Shown: piece after piece, positions 47,231 to 56,927 of the stretch | Numbering within the stretch: position 1 is the first letter of the stretch | How the letters are laid out: every line of letters starts with the position of its first letter | Assembly (NCBI GenBank): GCA_027618835.1 | Contig: JAQCHZ010000011.1 | Span: 1 to 64,000 of the forward strand | Length of the DNA: 64,000 bases | Source: Chloroflexota bacterium | GTDB lineage: Bacteria; Chloroflexota; Dehalococcoidia; Lucifugimonadales; Lucifugimonadaceae | Direction of reading: 5' to 3' | Made by a program: the position numbers and the translations under genes | Notes under the pieces: generated by a model | Told to the model about the DNA's origin: nothing | Databases searched by the model: none | Seen by the model: the letters and a program-made list of their open reading frames with translations, nothing else

Positions 47231-48717
47231 TTACTGGGTGTGGTCGACTTCGTTCAGTTCACTGAGAAATTGGCGAGCCGCCGAGGTCGGATCGATCGAT
47301 CTGAGGATGTCCAATATGGCTTCTGACTTGGTGAATCGACTTTCCAGAGACTCGTCTGCTGCCGCTTCCATGGCGAAGGAGATACCGGCGATATCCGTGA
47401 TGCCGACTGTCGAAACGCTGTCGCCAAACAAACCCTTTGTGGCGTCGTTCTCACTAAGAATCATTCCACCGTTCTTGGTATTCACAATCGGGCCGCCGAG
47501 TGGGCTTCGTCCGACGCCGTCTGCCACGGGAACCGACACCAACGTGTCGTAGATGCTGAGGGCTGCGATTGCTCGATAGAAGTTGTTCTCTTCGTAGACT
47601 CGGACGGGATTTGAATTCTTTGCGAGATCGTTCACTTTCCGTGCAGCTCGACGAATTTCCTCAGACACCCTCTTATAAGCAGAGATGTGAGTCGGCCCAG
47701 GCGTGAGCATCAGCAAGAAACGGGTTGATTCGGTTAGATCGGGTCACCGATTCAATAGTTCACCGTAAGCGTTAATGGCCCTCACGATGTTCTTGTGCGG
47801 CTCGGAACGTTCGACTGTCACAAACGTATGTATTGGCTCGGCGACAGCCAGGTCATAGATAAATCGCTGGGTCTGCGGGAACCTGACGACTTCTTTGAAT
47901 TTTGGAGACCTCACCAATGGCGCCAAAACGCTTAGGCGGATGCTGTGCGTACCTACAATTAGAGTGCTAGACCGATATTTGATCTCAGGTAGATGATCGT
48001 CTGATTGCGAACTGAAAAAGGAACGTACACAGGCAATAAAGGCGTTTATATCGGCATCGGTTGGAAATGAAACAACATCAGCGGCGAGAAGACTATCTAA
48101 CAATTTTGACCGCCATGCTATTGGAAGGAGTTCGAGTTCCGAAGGCCACGGCCATGGGGTTTCGAACGAGAAGTGAATCAGTGATTTGGGATGACGTTCT
48201 CGGATCATCCCGGGGACCAGAATCAGCTGATAGTCACGACAAATTACGCAATTTGGCTTCCGTCCGCGATATTAGATATACGATCATCGAACGATTGATT
48301 AACCGCCCTGTAGCCTCGTTCCCAGGCGTCGTGCTCTTGTGTTCCGATGTTCGGGGTGAACGTTGGACTCCACGATCGGTGGAGCAGGAACCACAAGGGA
48401 TTGCAAATTACGTTGTAGAACTTGTGGTGAACTCGACGTGGTGGTGAAACGAACTTCATAGCCCAGTCACTAGGAAGTACATCGTTTTGAATTAAACCAT
48501 GGTCATCTGATCGAGATTCGGCAGCGTTGCGGTCTGCTGCACCCACTGCACCAGAAACCCACGAAATTGGCAGGTTAGAAAGGTGTTCCAACATTTCTGA
48601 CGATCGAGATGTGTCGCTTCGAGCAACAGCTTTCCCTGACTGATCTTCAGTGAAGTTGAGCGGACCGCGGCTTGAAGCCACGATTAGTTTCCTGCCGGAT
48701 AATAGCTTCATCGCCAT
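47231..48717 (-). pseudogene. Trehalose-6-phosphate synthase (GT20), disrupted by a frameshift and an in-frame TGA
   Basis: Fragments LIVASSRGPLNFTED..WVSGAVGAAD..NVICNPLWFLLH / DYQLILVPGMIRERHPKSLIHFSFETPWPWPSELELLP..TVERSEPHKNIVRAINAYGELL / FLLMLTPGPTHISAYKRV..NTKNGGMILSENDATKG together make one GT20 protein. Confidence 0.8.
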
Positions 48718-49004
48718 TTCAGACAGGGAATAATTGGTGGCTTCGCTGGGGGAGCGACGCGCTATTTGAAGGATCACCGCTCTGTTGAGCCATGGAATTT
48801 GCCCTACCGTGGCATCAAAAGCTCATGATCTAGCCTGTAGCGCACACGGCGGTCGTTTACATTTATAACCGAATTCAATCACGCTAACTGGTAGTCGTCA
48901 AAATTCGAACGTCGTAAATCATCTTTGACACGCAAATTGATCGGTAACTAAAATCAGTTGTTCCATATCGTTCTGATCTATTTTAGCGCGCAGTTCGGAG
49001 AACT

Positions 49005-51848
49005 ATGACCTCCCTCCCTCCAAAGACAGCAGATGAACTACGAGAGGCTTTCCTTTCGTACTTTGAAGGAAATGACCACCTTCGAATGCCCTCGGCATCG
49101 TTGATCCCTGCCGCTGACCCGACATTGCTTCTCACAAACTCGGGCATGGCTCAGTTCAAGCCGTACTTCTCTGGAGAAAAAGATCCACCGCACCCGCGTG
49201 TCACGACATCGCAAAAATGCTTCCGAACCACCGACATCGAAGAAGTTGGGGACGACACGCATTTAACGATGTTTGAAATGCTGGGCAATTTCAGCTTCGG
49301 TGACTACTTCAAAAAAGAGGCCTGCGCTTGGGCGCTTGACCTGCTTACAAATAGGTTTGGTCTTGATCCAGAGCGCCTCTACTACACCGTCTACACCACC
49401 GATGACGAAGCAGAAGACATTTGGCAAGAGCTCGGAATTCCAGCCGATCGAATATACCGATTTGGCGACGAAGACAACTGGTGGGGTCCGGCTGGTGACG
49501 AGGGTGTTTGTGGACCTAGCTCGGAGATCAACTACTACCAAGGGTCACTTGATGATGTTCCAGCGGTAGACGATCCGGCTCGTAACGGCGTGTGGGGCCC
49601 GAACTACCACGACGATTTTGTTGAGCTATACAACCTCGTGTTCACTCAGTTCTACCGAGACCTAGACGGTAACGACACGGTGCTACCGGCGAAGAATATC
49701 GACACCGGTATGGGCTTCGAGCGCATGCTCGCAGTGCTTCAGGGTGCGTCCAATGTGTACGAGACCGATGCGTTCAGGCCAATCATCGCCCACGTCGAGC
49801 AGTTGTCTGGAAAAGAGTGGGGACAGGACAAAGAGACCGACAAAGCTATTCGGGTTGTTGCCGAGCACGCACGGTCAGCTTCATTCCTAATTGGCGACGG
49901 CGTGATTCCGGGCAACTCGGGTAGAGGATACGTTCTTCGCCGTCTAATTCGACGAGGAATGCTGTTTGGGCGCGAGCTGGGCATGGACACGCCGATGCTT
50001 TCGGCAATTTCAAAAACTGTTTCCGACCATATGGGACACGTTTATTCCGAGCTGGTCGGCAACTACGAATTCATCAAGGATGTCCTTGAACAGGAAGAGA
50101 ATAGCTTCTCTCGAACACTTGAATTTGGCGCTTTGGTGCTGTCAGGAATGGTCAATTACCGAAGCGAATATCCTGATGCAGCCGAGCTGCTCAAAAACGG
50201 CAAAAAGCTAAATTCCTCTATGGGTGAAGATGGCAAGTCGGTGGGAACTCGGTTGGCTATCGCTGAACTTGATCGACTGGTCGAATCCGGTGACGAGGAT
50301 TCTATCGATGGATGGCGATCCAGCGTTTCAGGAACCGAGGCGTTTGTTCTGTACGACACCTACGGCTATCCAATTGAAGTGACTGAAGAGGTCGCCGGAG
50401 AAGAAGATCTGACCGTGGACCGAGCCGGATTCGAGACGGAAATGGAAGCCCAGCGCGAGCGAGGTCGGGCTGCCGGAGGTTTCGGCGGTAATGCCGAGTC
50501 GACCCGGGTATATGAATCTCTTGGCGTCAAGGACACACCATTCACTGGTTACGAGACTCTTGTTTCGGAAACAACCATCGCAGCTATCGTCCAAAATGGT
50601 GAAGCTGTCGATTCGGCTAACAAAGGCGACAAAGTCGAAATTATTCTTGGCGAGACGCCGTTCTATGCCGCTCGTGGTGGTCAGGCCGGCGACACTGGCG
50701 TGATTTTAGGTGAAGGTGTCGAAGTAACGATCCATGACACACAGGCTCCATATGGGCACGTGAATGTTCACCACGGAACGGTAACGTTCGGTTCGTTGAG
50801 CATAGGCGACGGGGTTACCGCCTCTGTCGACGTAGAGCGTCGAGAGCGCATTCGTCGCAATCACACAGCTACCCACCTCGTCCATGCCGCCCTGCGTGAA
50901 ATAGTCGGCAGTCACGTAAGGCAGGCTGGTTCTGTTGTAGACCCAGATCGACTGCGATTCGACTTCACCAATATGAAGGCTCTAACCCGCGACCAAATCA
51001 AAGCGGTGCAAGATCGAGTTAACGAGAAGATTCGACTCAACAGAGATGTTGAGGTTCATTGGACAACGTACGGTGAGGCCGTAGAAGAAGGGGCACTGGC
51101 ATTCTTCGGTGACACCTACGACAACGAAGTTCGTACGATAAAGATCGATGCTCCCTGGAGCTACGAACTTTGCGGCGGAACGCACATGGATCACACCGGT
51201 GGAATCGGGACTTTTGTAATCACGTCTGAAGCTGGCATCGGGTCTGGAATGCGTCGAATGGAAGCGATCACCGGCGTTGCTTCAGAAGAAGCAATATTTG
51301 AACGATTTGGTGCTCTTGATGACATCGCATTGAAATTCCGTGTATCTGTGTCTGATGCAAGTGAGCGAGTCAACTCGCTGGCTAACGATCTTTCACAAGC
51401 CCGGAAGCAAGTTGCAAAGCTTGAAGAGCAGCTTCTACAGTCGAGTGTCAGCGGTGGTAGTTCGAACAGTTCTGCGCACAGCTTTGACATCGAAGCAGGC
51501 GATGTTTCGATTCACGTTGAAGTGCGCGAAGTACCAGCGTCGAACTTCGGTGCACTTCGAAAAACCGGTGAGCATCTGAAGAACCAAATTGGCAAAGGTG
51601 TTGTGGTTTTGGGCAGCGTGATCGAAGGCAAGCCGGCGGTCGTGGTCATGGCGACTGATGACACAATAGAAGTTGGAATTCACTCGGGCAATATTGCAAA
51701 GGCAATAGCTGGTTTGATGGGCGGCGGCGGCGGCGGAAATCCGATGGCAGCTCAGGCAGGCGGCAAGAACGCTGAACAGTTACCGGAGGCACTCGCGGCG
51801 ACTGAGGGAATCATTCGTGAATCTCTAAGCGGTCAGACAGGGGACTAG
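49005..51848 (+). CDS. alaS: Alanyl-tRNA synthetase
   Basis: LLLTNSGMAQFKPYFSGEKDPPHPRVTTSQKCFRTTDIEEVG; NHTATHLVHAALREIVG; CGGTHMDHTGGIGTFVITSEAGIGSGMRRMEAITG. Confidence 0.97.
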   Translation: MTSLPPKTADELREAFLSYFEGNDHLRMPSASLIPAADPTLLLTNSGMAQFKPYFSGEKDPPHPRVTTSQKCFRTTDIEEVGDDTHLTMFEMLGNFSFGDYFKKEACAWALDLLTNRFGLDPERLYYTVYTTDDEAEDIWQELGIPADRIYRFGDEDNWWGPAGDEGVCGPSSEINYYQGSLDDVPAVDDPARNGVWGPNYHDDFVELYNLVFTQFYRDLDGNDTVLPAKNIDTGMGFERMLAVLQGASNVYETDAFRPIIAHVEQLSGKEWGQDKETDKAIRVVAEHARSASFLIGDGVIPGNSGRGYVLRRLIRRGMLFGRELGMDTPMLSAISKTVSDHMGHVYSELVGNYEFIKDVLEQEENSFSRTLEFGALVLSGMVNYRSEYPDAAELLKNGKKLNSSMGEDGKSVGTRLAIAELDRLVESGDEDSIDGWRSSVSGTEAFVLYDTYGYPIEVTEEVAGEEDLTVDRAGFETEMEAQRERGRAAGGFGGNAESTRVYESLGVKDTPFTGYETLVSETTIAAIVQNGEAVDSANKGDKVEIILGETPFYAARGGQAGDTGVILGEGVEVTIHDTQAPYGHVNVHHGTVTFGSLSIGDGVTASVDVERRERIRRNHTATHLVHAALREIVGSHVRQAGSVVDPDRLRFDFTNMKALTRDQIKAVQDRVNEKIRLNRDVEVHWTTYGEAVEEGALAFFGDTYDNEVRTIKIDAPWSYELCGGTHMDHTGGIGTFVITSEAGIGSGMRRMEAITGVASEEAIFERFGALDDIALKFRVSVSDASERVNSLANDLSQARKQVAKLEEQLLQSSVSGGSSNSSAHSFDIEAGDVSIHVEVREVPASNFGALRKTGEHLKNQIGKGVVVLGSVIEGKPAVVVMATDDTIEVGIHSGNIAKAIAGLMGGGGGGNPMAAQAGGKNAEQLPEALAATEGIIRESLSGQTGD

Positions 51849-51850
51849 TC

Positions 51851-52279
51851 ATCAAAGATCACGGGAGACTACTTGGAGTTGATTATGGTGAAGCTCGTAT
51901 TGGGCTCGCCATAAGTGACCCTACTGGCACGATTGCGACACCACTGGAAGCGATCAAGGCAGCCGGAAATCAGGATGCTTCGAACATTTCTAAAGTTGCG
52001 ATCGAACGAGAGGCACGTGGAATCGTAGTGGGGCTTCCGCTTTCTTTAGACGGTTCACATGGTCCCGCTGCTCGCAAAGTTAACGCTTTTTGTGCTCGAC
52101 TGCGCAAGGAGACCGATTTGCCGGTAATGGCGTGGGACGAACGGATGACAACCGTGGAGGCACATTCACTGTTGAGAGAGACAGGAAAGTCCCCTTCGAA
52201 AGCACGTGGAGCGGCTAGAGGCAAGATAGACTCAGCATCGGCCGCAATTATCCTCAACTCTTATATGCAGTCGAACTAG
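51851..52279 (+). CDS. ruvX: Putative pre-16S rRNA nuclease / Holliday junction resolvase YqgF (start uncertain)
   Basis: In-frame IKDHGRLLGVDYGEARIGLAISDPTGTIATPLEAI.., IVVGLPLSLDGSHGPAARKV, WDERMTTVEA; homology begins before any in-frame NTG (ORF track starts at 52028). Confidence 0.85.
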   Translation: MKDHGRLLGVDYGEARIGLAISDPTGTIATPLEAIKAAGNQDASNISKVAIEREARGIVVGLPLSLDGSHGPAARKVNAFCARLRKETDLPVMAWDERMTTVEAHSLLRETGKSPSKARGAARGKIDSASAAIILNSYMQSN

Positions 52280-52307
52280 ATTTGTCCGTACGCGGACTTG
52301 GAGAAAT

Positions 52308-53159
52308 ATGAGCAGCAATATCGGCGTCATGGGTCATCCCATCGGACACACTAAATCACCCATATTCCAGCAGGCTGGACTGGACGAACTCGGCATCGAC
52401 GAGACGTTCGAGGCGTGGGATGTACTACCCGAGGATTTAGAAGCCAAGGTAGCGACTTTCCGTGAGAGTGGTTTCATCGCTTCGTGCGTGACACTTCCGT
52501 ACAAACAAGCTGTGATTCCGTTGGTGGATGAACTGACCGAAGCGGCTGAAGCCATTGGCGCAGTCAACTGGATTTTCAATCGCGACGGTAAGCTCGTTGG
52601 GCACAATACGGACGGCACAGGATTTCTTCGAGCTCTCAAGGAAAAAGCCGGATTCGACCCCAAGGGCGCAAATGCAGTTGTATTTGGAGCCGGTGGTGCT
52701 GCTCGGGCGATTATCTATGCGTTGAAAACGGCTGGAGTAAATCGACTGACCATTGCGAATCGAACAGTTGAGCGGGCTCAAGCTCTTGCGAACGACTTTA
52801 CTGAGGGTCGATTCAAGCCGACTGCTACGGGCATGACTCGTGACGAGCTTACTAACTACGTTCCATATGCGAATTTACTCGTGAACACTACTTCTCTAGG
52901 GATGGCTGGTGGTCCCGCCGAGTTGGCTACCCCAGCGACTGCCGACATGATTTCAGCCGACGCCGTGGGATACGATGCTGTCTACGCTCCCCCAATTACT
53001 AAGTTCCTGCGCGAAGTCGAAGAGGCTGGTGGGCAACCGGCGGGTGGAATGACGATGTTGGTATTTCAAGGAATCGAAGGGTTCGAGATGGCAACAGGCA
53101 AGACTGCACCAGTCGACACGATGTTTAGCGCTATTGAAAAGGCTCTAAAATCCGACTGA
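52308..53159 (+). CDS. aroE: Shikimate dehydrogenase
   Basis: GVMGHPIGHTKSPIFQQAGLDELG; CVTLPYKQAVIPLVDE; GHNTDGTGFLRAL; VVFGAGGAARAIIYALK. Confidence 0.95.
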   Translation: MSSNIGVMGHPIGHTKSPIFQQAGLDELGIDETFEAWDVLPEDLEAKVATFRESGFIASCVTLPYKQAVIPLVDELTEAAEAIGAVNWIFNRDGKLVGHNTDGTGFLRALKEKAGFDPKGANAVVFGAGGAARAIIYALKTAGVNRLTIANRTVERAQALANDFTEGRFKPTATGMTRDELTNYVPYANLLVNTTSLGMAGGPAELATPATADMISADAVGYDAVYAPPITKFLREVEEAGGQPAGGMTMLVFQGIEGFEMATGKTAPVDTMFSAIEKALKSD

Positions 53160-53305
53160 TTCGGTATAGGTTCTGGCAAGTACCTATAATCGAAGCTACA
53201 AAACATCAATTAAGCCGTGCCGAGCGAGGGAAGAACGATATCTCCACTCGATTGGAATGACGGATATTTGCAGACAACCCTCACAGCGAACGAGAATCTT
53301 TACGA

Positions 53306-54487
53306 ATGACGACATTTCGATACCTCACGGCCGGAGAATCACACGGTCCTGGCCTCACAGTAATTGTTGAGGGGATTCCCGCTGGTCTTGAAGTGACTGA
53401 GGAATACATCGAAAAACAGATGTCCCGTCGGCAAAAAGGCTACGGCTCTGGCGGTCGCATGAAGATCGAAAAAGATCGCGCTGATCTTCGATCTGGTGTT
53501 CGTCACGGTATTTCACTCGGTTCTCCAATTGCGATGTGGATCGAGAACAAAGACTTCGCCAACTGGACTGAAGCCATGTCGGTTTCAGAAGTAGGTGATG
53601 ATGTAGACAAGAAGGTCTACACAAAAATCGTTCCTGGGCATGCTGATTTCCCCGGTGCACTGAAATACGTGCAACACGATCTGCGTAACGTGCTAGAACG
53701 AGCCTCGGCACGGGAAACAGCAGCGAGAGTTGCTGCGGGCTCGATTGCACGTCGGCTGCTTGAAGAAATAGGGATATCAATTCACTCGCGATCTGTTGCA
53801 ACCGGTGATCAAGATGGACGTTCGGTAGCGACTGAGGACGTCGATTGGGATGTTGTTGAAGGTTCTGAAGTTCGAGCCTCAGATGCCGACGCAGATGCCC
53901 GATTCAAAGCAGCAATCGATAAGTCAAAGAAAGAACGCACTACTATTGGTGGCGTGTTCGAAGTTGTCGCGTTTGGAGCGCCCGTCGGGCTTGGAAGTCA
54001 CGTTCACTGGGACCGCAAACTGGATGCACGACTGGCTTATTCGATGATGAGTATCAACGCCGTAAAGGGTGTTGAAATCGGTACAGGCTTCGCAAACACT
54101 CGCAAGCCCGGACGTGAAGTTCAAGATGTGATCGAACCAGACTCATCAGACCCTCGCCGGTTCAAGCAGATTACGAATCATGCTGGTGGTATCGAAGGTG
54201 GCATGTCGAACGGTAACCCGATAGTCGTTAACGTAGCGATCAAGCCCATCGCAACGATGACAAATCCGCTTCCGTCTGTAGATATCAACACGGGTGAACT
54301 TGTAGATGCGGCTTACAACCGCAGCGACATATGTCAGGTTGCCCGAGCGTGTCCCGTTGGTGAAGCAATGATGGCCCTCACGCTTGCAGAGGCGATGCTG
54401 GAGAAGTTCGGTGGTGACTCGCTCGACGAGATCAAGCGCAACTATGCTGGTTACGTCGAATCTCACCAAGAATTTGGCAACAGCTAA
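53306..54487 (+). CDS. aroC: Chorismate synthase
   Basis: MTTFRYLTAGESHGPGLTVIVEGIPAGLEV; RRQKGYGSGGRMKIEKD; VLERASARETAARVAAG; GGIEGGMSNGNPIVV. Confidence 0.97.
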   Translation: MTTFRYLTAGESHGPGLTVIVEGIPAGLEVTEEYIEKQMSRRQKGYGSGGRMKIEKDRADLRSGVRHGISLGSPIAMWIENKDFANWTEAMSVSEVGDDVDKKVYTKIVPGHADFPGALKYVQHDLRNVLERASARETAARVAAGSIARRLLEEIGISIHSRSVATGDQDGRSVATEDVDWDVVEGSEVRASDADADARFKAAIDKSKKERTTIGGVFEVVAFGAPVGLGSHVHWDRKLDARLAYSMMSINAVKGVEIGTGFANTRKPGREVQDVIEPDSSDPRRFKQITNHAGGIEGGMSNGNPIVVNVAIKPIATMTNPLPSVDINTGELVDAAYNRSDICQVARACPVGEAMMALTLAEAMLEKFGGDSLDEIKRNYAGYVESHQEFGNS

Positions 54488-54522
54488 ACTTCGTTTCTAA
54501 GAAGCCACGGAACAGACAAGCA

Positions 54523-55089
54523 TTGAGCGAAACTACCGGCGCCAAGCCGAACATATACCTGATTGGTCTTTCGGGAACTGGCAAGACTCGATCAGGTCGG
54601 CGCGTCGCTGAGTTGCTGGGCTGGCCTTTTGTCGAGATGGATGGCGTGATCGAAGATCGCGCAGGCAAGCCAATTCCGCTCATATTCAAAGAGAACGGCG
54701 AAGACTATTTTCGCGATCTTGAATCTCAAATACTTGAAGAGGTAGCAGAGCGAGGCGGTCGTATAGTTTCGACTGGTGGCGGCGTTCCTGTGAGGGAGGC
54801 AAATCGCGAGACTATGAAGTCGTCCGGATTGGTTGTTCGATTGAGCGCTAGTCCAGAGGTGATTCACCAGCGGCTTGTAAGTTCGGCGAATCAACGAGGT
54901 CGTACCCTACGCCCGTTACTTGGCGACGATGCCCCGATTGAAAAACTGCGCAAAATGCTTATCGAACGTGAATATGCTTATTCGACTGCAAATGTGATTG
55001 TCGACACTGAGACCAAATCTCATGATGAGGTCGCTGAAGCGATTGCTGAAGCGTGGCGAAATAGCGGGATGGCGGATTCGAATGACTGA
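54523..55089 (+). CDS. aroK: Shikimate kinase
   Basis: IYLIGLSGTGKTRSGRRVAELLGWPFVEMDGVIEDRAGKPIPLIFKENGEDYFRDLESQIL; TTG start. Confidence 0.94.
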   Translation: MSETTGAKPNIYLIGLSGTGKTRSGRRVAELLGWPFVEMDGVIEDRAGKPIPLIFKENGEDYFRDLESQILEEVAERGGRIVSTGGGVPVREANRETMKSSGLVVRLSASPEVIHQRLVSSANQRGRTLRPLLGDDAPIEKLRKMLIEREYAYSTANVIVDTETKSHDEVAEAIAEAWRNSGMADSND

Positions 55090-56188
55090 CCAAGACCAGA
55101 AACTTGCTGCAATCGTCAACACAACTCAAGGAAGCTACCGAGTTGTGGTAGGTCGCAATATTGTCGATGACCTGGGCATTGAACTTGCCAAAACAGGACT
55201 GAAGGGCAGGGCGTTCTTGGTCGCCGACGAGGTGATGTTCCCGAATCCAACTCGTAAAGCGCAGGAAGCTCTTGAGCGGGGTGGTTACGAAACTCACCTT
55301 CTTGCACTGGAAATCGGTGAGAAGAACAAGAACCTCGAAACAGTTCAAGTTGTCTACGAATGGCTAGCTGATTTACGAGTTGAACGCGGCGACATCATTG
55401 TCGCTATGGGCGGCGGTGTAACTGGTGATCTCGTTGGCTTTGTCGCTGCGACTTGGCTACGCGGGGTTGCCGTTGTTCATGTACCGACGAGCCTTGCTGC
55501 GATGGTCGATTCATCGATTGGCGGCAAGACAGGTGTGAATATTCCAACAGGGAAGAATCTGATCGGTGCATTTCACCAGCCGAAGCTAGTTTTGCAGGAC
55601 GTCGCACATCTTGAATCCTTGCCGGCACGTGAGATGTCTGCTGGCTGGGCAGAGGCGGTAAAGCACGGATTTATTCTGGATGCTCAGCTTCTTGATACAT
55701 TCGAACGCTTGGCTCCACAGATGAGAGCACTTGATGGCGAGGAGCCGGTCGAGGCAATTCGACGAAGTGTTGCCATAAAGGGTGAAATCGTTTCGGCCGA
55801 CGAATTTGAGACTGGAGATCTACGTATATTGCTGAACTACGGTCACACTGTGGGCCACGCGATCGAGAAGGTGTCGGGCTACGGAACGTACCTGCACGGT
55901 GAGGCTGTGGCGATTGGCATGATGGTAGCCGCGACAATCGCCGAGAAGCTTGGCATGATCGACACAGAGCTAGTGGATCGCCAACGCAGGGTACTGGAGA
56001 GCTACGATCTTCCCGTAAGAGCTCCAGGACTCGACATTGACGAGTTGATCAACGCTACGAAAAGCGATAAAAAATCTAGCGGCGGAACAATTCGGTGGGT
56101 GCTGTTAGAAGGACCGGGCAAAGCGACCACTCGCCGTGACGTGCCTGATGAGATCGTCCGAGAAGCGATTCTCAGCGTTCTCGATTAA
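55082..56188 (+). CDS. aroB: 3-dehydroquinate synthase
   Basis: IIVAMGGGVTGDLVGFVAATWLRGVAVVHVPTSLAAMVDSSIGGKTGVNIPTGKNLIGAFHQP; LNYGHTVGHAIE. ATG at 55082 overlaps the aroK stop. Confidence 0.96.
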   Translation: MTDQDQKLAAIVNTTQGSYRVVVGRNIVDDLGIELAKTGLKGRAFLVADEVMFPNPTRKAQEALERGGYETHLLALEIGEKNKNLETVQVVYEWLADLRVERGDIIVAMGGGVTGDLVGFVAATWLRGVAVVHVPTSLAAMVDSSIGGKTGVNIPTGKNLIGAFHQPKLVLQDVAHLESLPAREMSAGWAEAVKHGFILDAQLLDTFERLAPQMRALDGEEPVEAIRRSVAIKGEIVSADEFETGDLRILLNYGHTVGHAIEKVSGYGTYLHGEAVAIGMMVAATIAEKLGMIDTELVDRQRRVLESYDLPVRAPGLDIDELINATKSDKKSSGGTIRWVLLEGPGKATTRRDVPDEIVREAILSVLD

Positions 56189-56190
56189 CG

Positions 56191-56226
56191 AAATCACCCC
56201 GCCAGAAGATCTAGACAGGGTGATTT
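56191..56226. terminator. Inverted repeat between convergent aroB and MoaD-like genes
   Basis: AAATCACCC (56191-56199) / GGGTGATTT (56218-56226), perfect 9 bp; no strong T tract. Confidence 0.5.
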
Positions 56227-56270
56227 GAGAATCTATTTAGCGCTGGGAAGCAAGCGCCAGAGCAGTCGGG

Positions 56271-56552
56271 CTACTTGGTTCCACCAGCGACGGCAGGAAC
56301 GATGCTCAGCTCAGCGTTGTCGCTAACGACACTGTTCAAACCATCGAGGTATCGAACATCTTCACCATCGAGGTAGATGTTTACGAAGTGGCGTAGACCG
56401 CCCTCGTCATCGATCAGACGTTCCTGTATCCCGGGGTATGCCGCCTGGAGTGAATCGACGATTGCACCAACGGTTGCGCCCTCAACCGTCACACTTGTCT
56501 CACCGTTGGTAAGTTTCCTGAGCGGTGTTGGGATTTTTACTGTTACGGACAT
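56271..56552 (-). CDS. MoaD/ThiS-family ubiquitin-like sulfur carrier protein
   Basis: KIPTPLRKLTNGETSVTVEGATVGAIVDSLQAAYPGIQERLIDDEGGLRHFVNIYLDGEDVRYLDGLNSVVSDNAELSIVPAVAGGTK. Confidence 0.9.
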   Translation of the reverse strand: MSVTVKIPTPLRKLTNGETSVTVEGATVGAIVDSLQAAYPGIQERLIDDEGGLRHFVNIYLDGEDVRYLDGLNSVVSDNAELSIVPAVAGGTK

Positions 56553-56684
56553 CAGTTTTCCTGTTTCTCGTGAGCCATGTGATTTCGAATCTACGGCTGA
56601 TTATGTATCTACAAACATGTTAGACGCTAATTCGCCAATTTCGTTGCAAATTAATGTCTTGTTGATTAGTTCAGTTCAAGTTCG

Positions 56685-56927
56685 TTAGCCGGCAAGAATA
56701 TCGCCGTCCAACGAACTTACGTCTGATCCTTGCTCTCGTACCCACTCCAAGCCACGTTCAATCTCATCTACAGTGCCTTCGATTTCTAGAATAACCCAGC
56801 CATTCTCGGAATCTATGTCCGCACGCCGAATATTTGTTACAACATCGAACTTGTGCCCGAGTTCGTAAATCACCGGGCTCTGGATTTTCTCAGTCTTGAA
56901 CGTGAATTTGACTCTTCGGAAAGGCAT
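56685..56927 (-). CDS. NIL-domain protein
   Basis: KFTFKTEKIQSPVIYELGHKFDVVTNIRRADIDSENGWVILEIEGTVDEIERGLEWVREQGSDV, typical NIL (ferredoxin-like) domain. Confidence 0.88.
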   Translation of the reverse strand: MPFRRVKFTFKTEKIQSPVIYELGHKFDVVTNIRRADIDSENGWVILEIEGTVDEIERGLEWVREQGSDVSSLDGDILAG

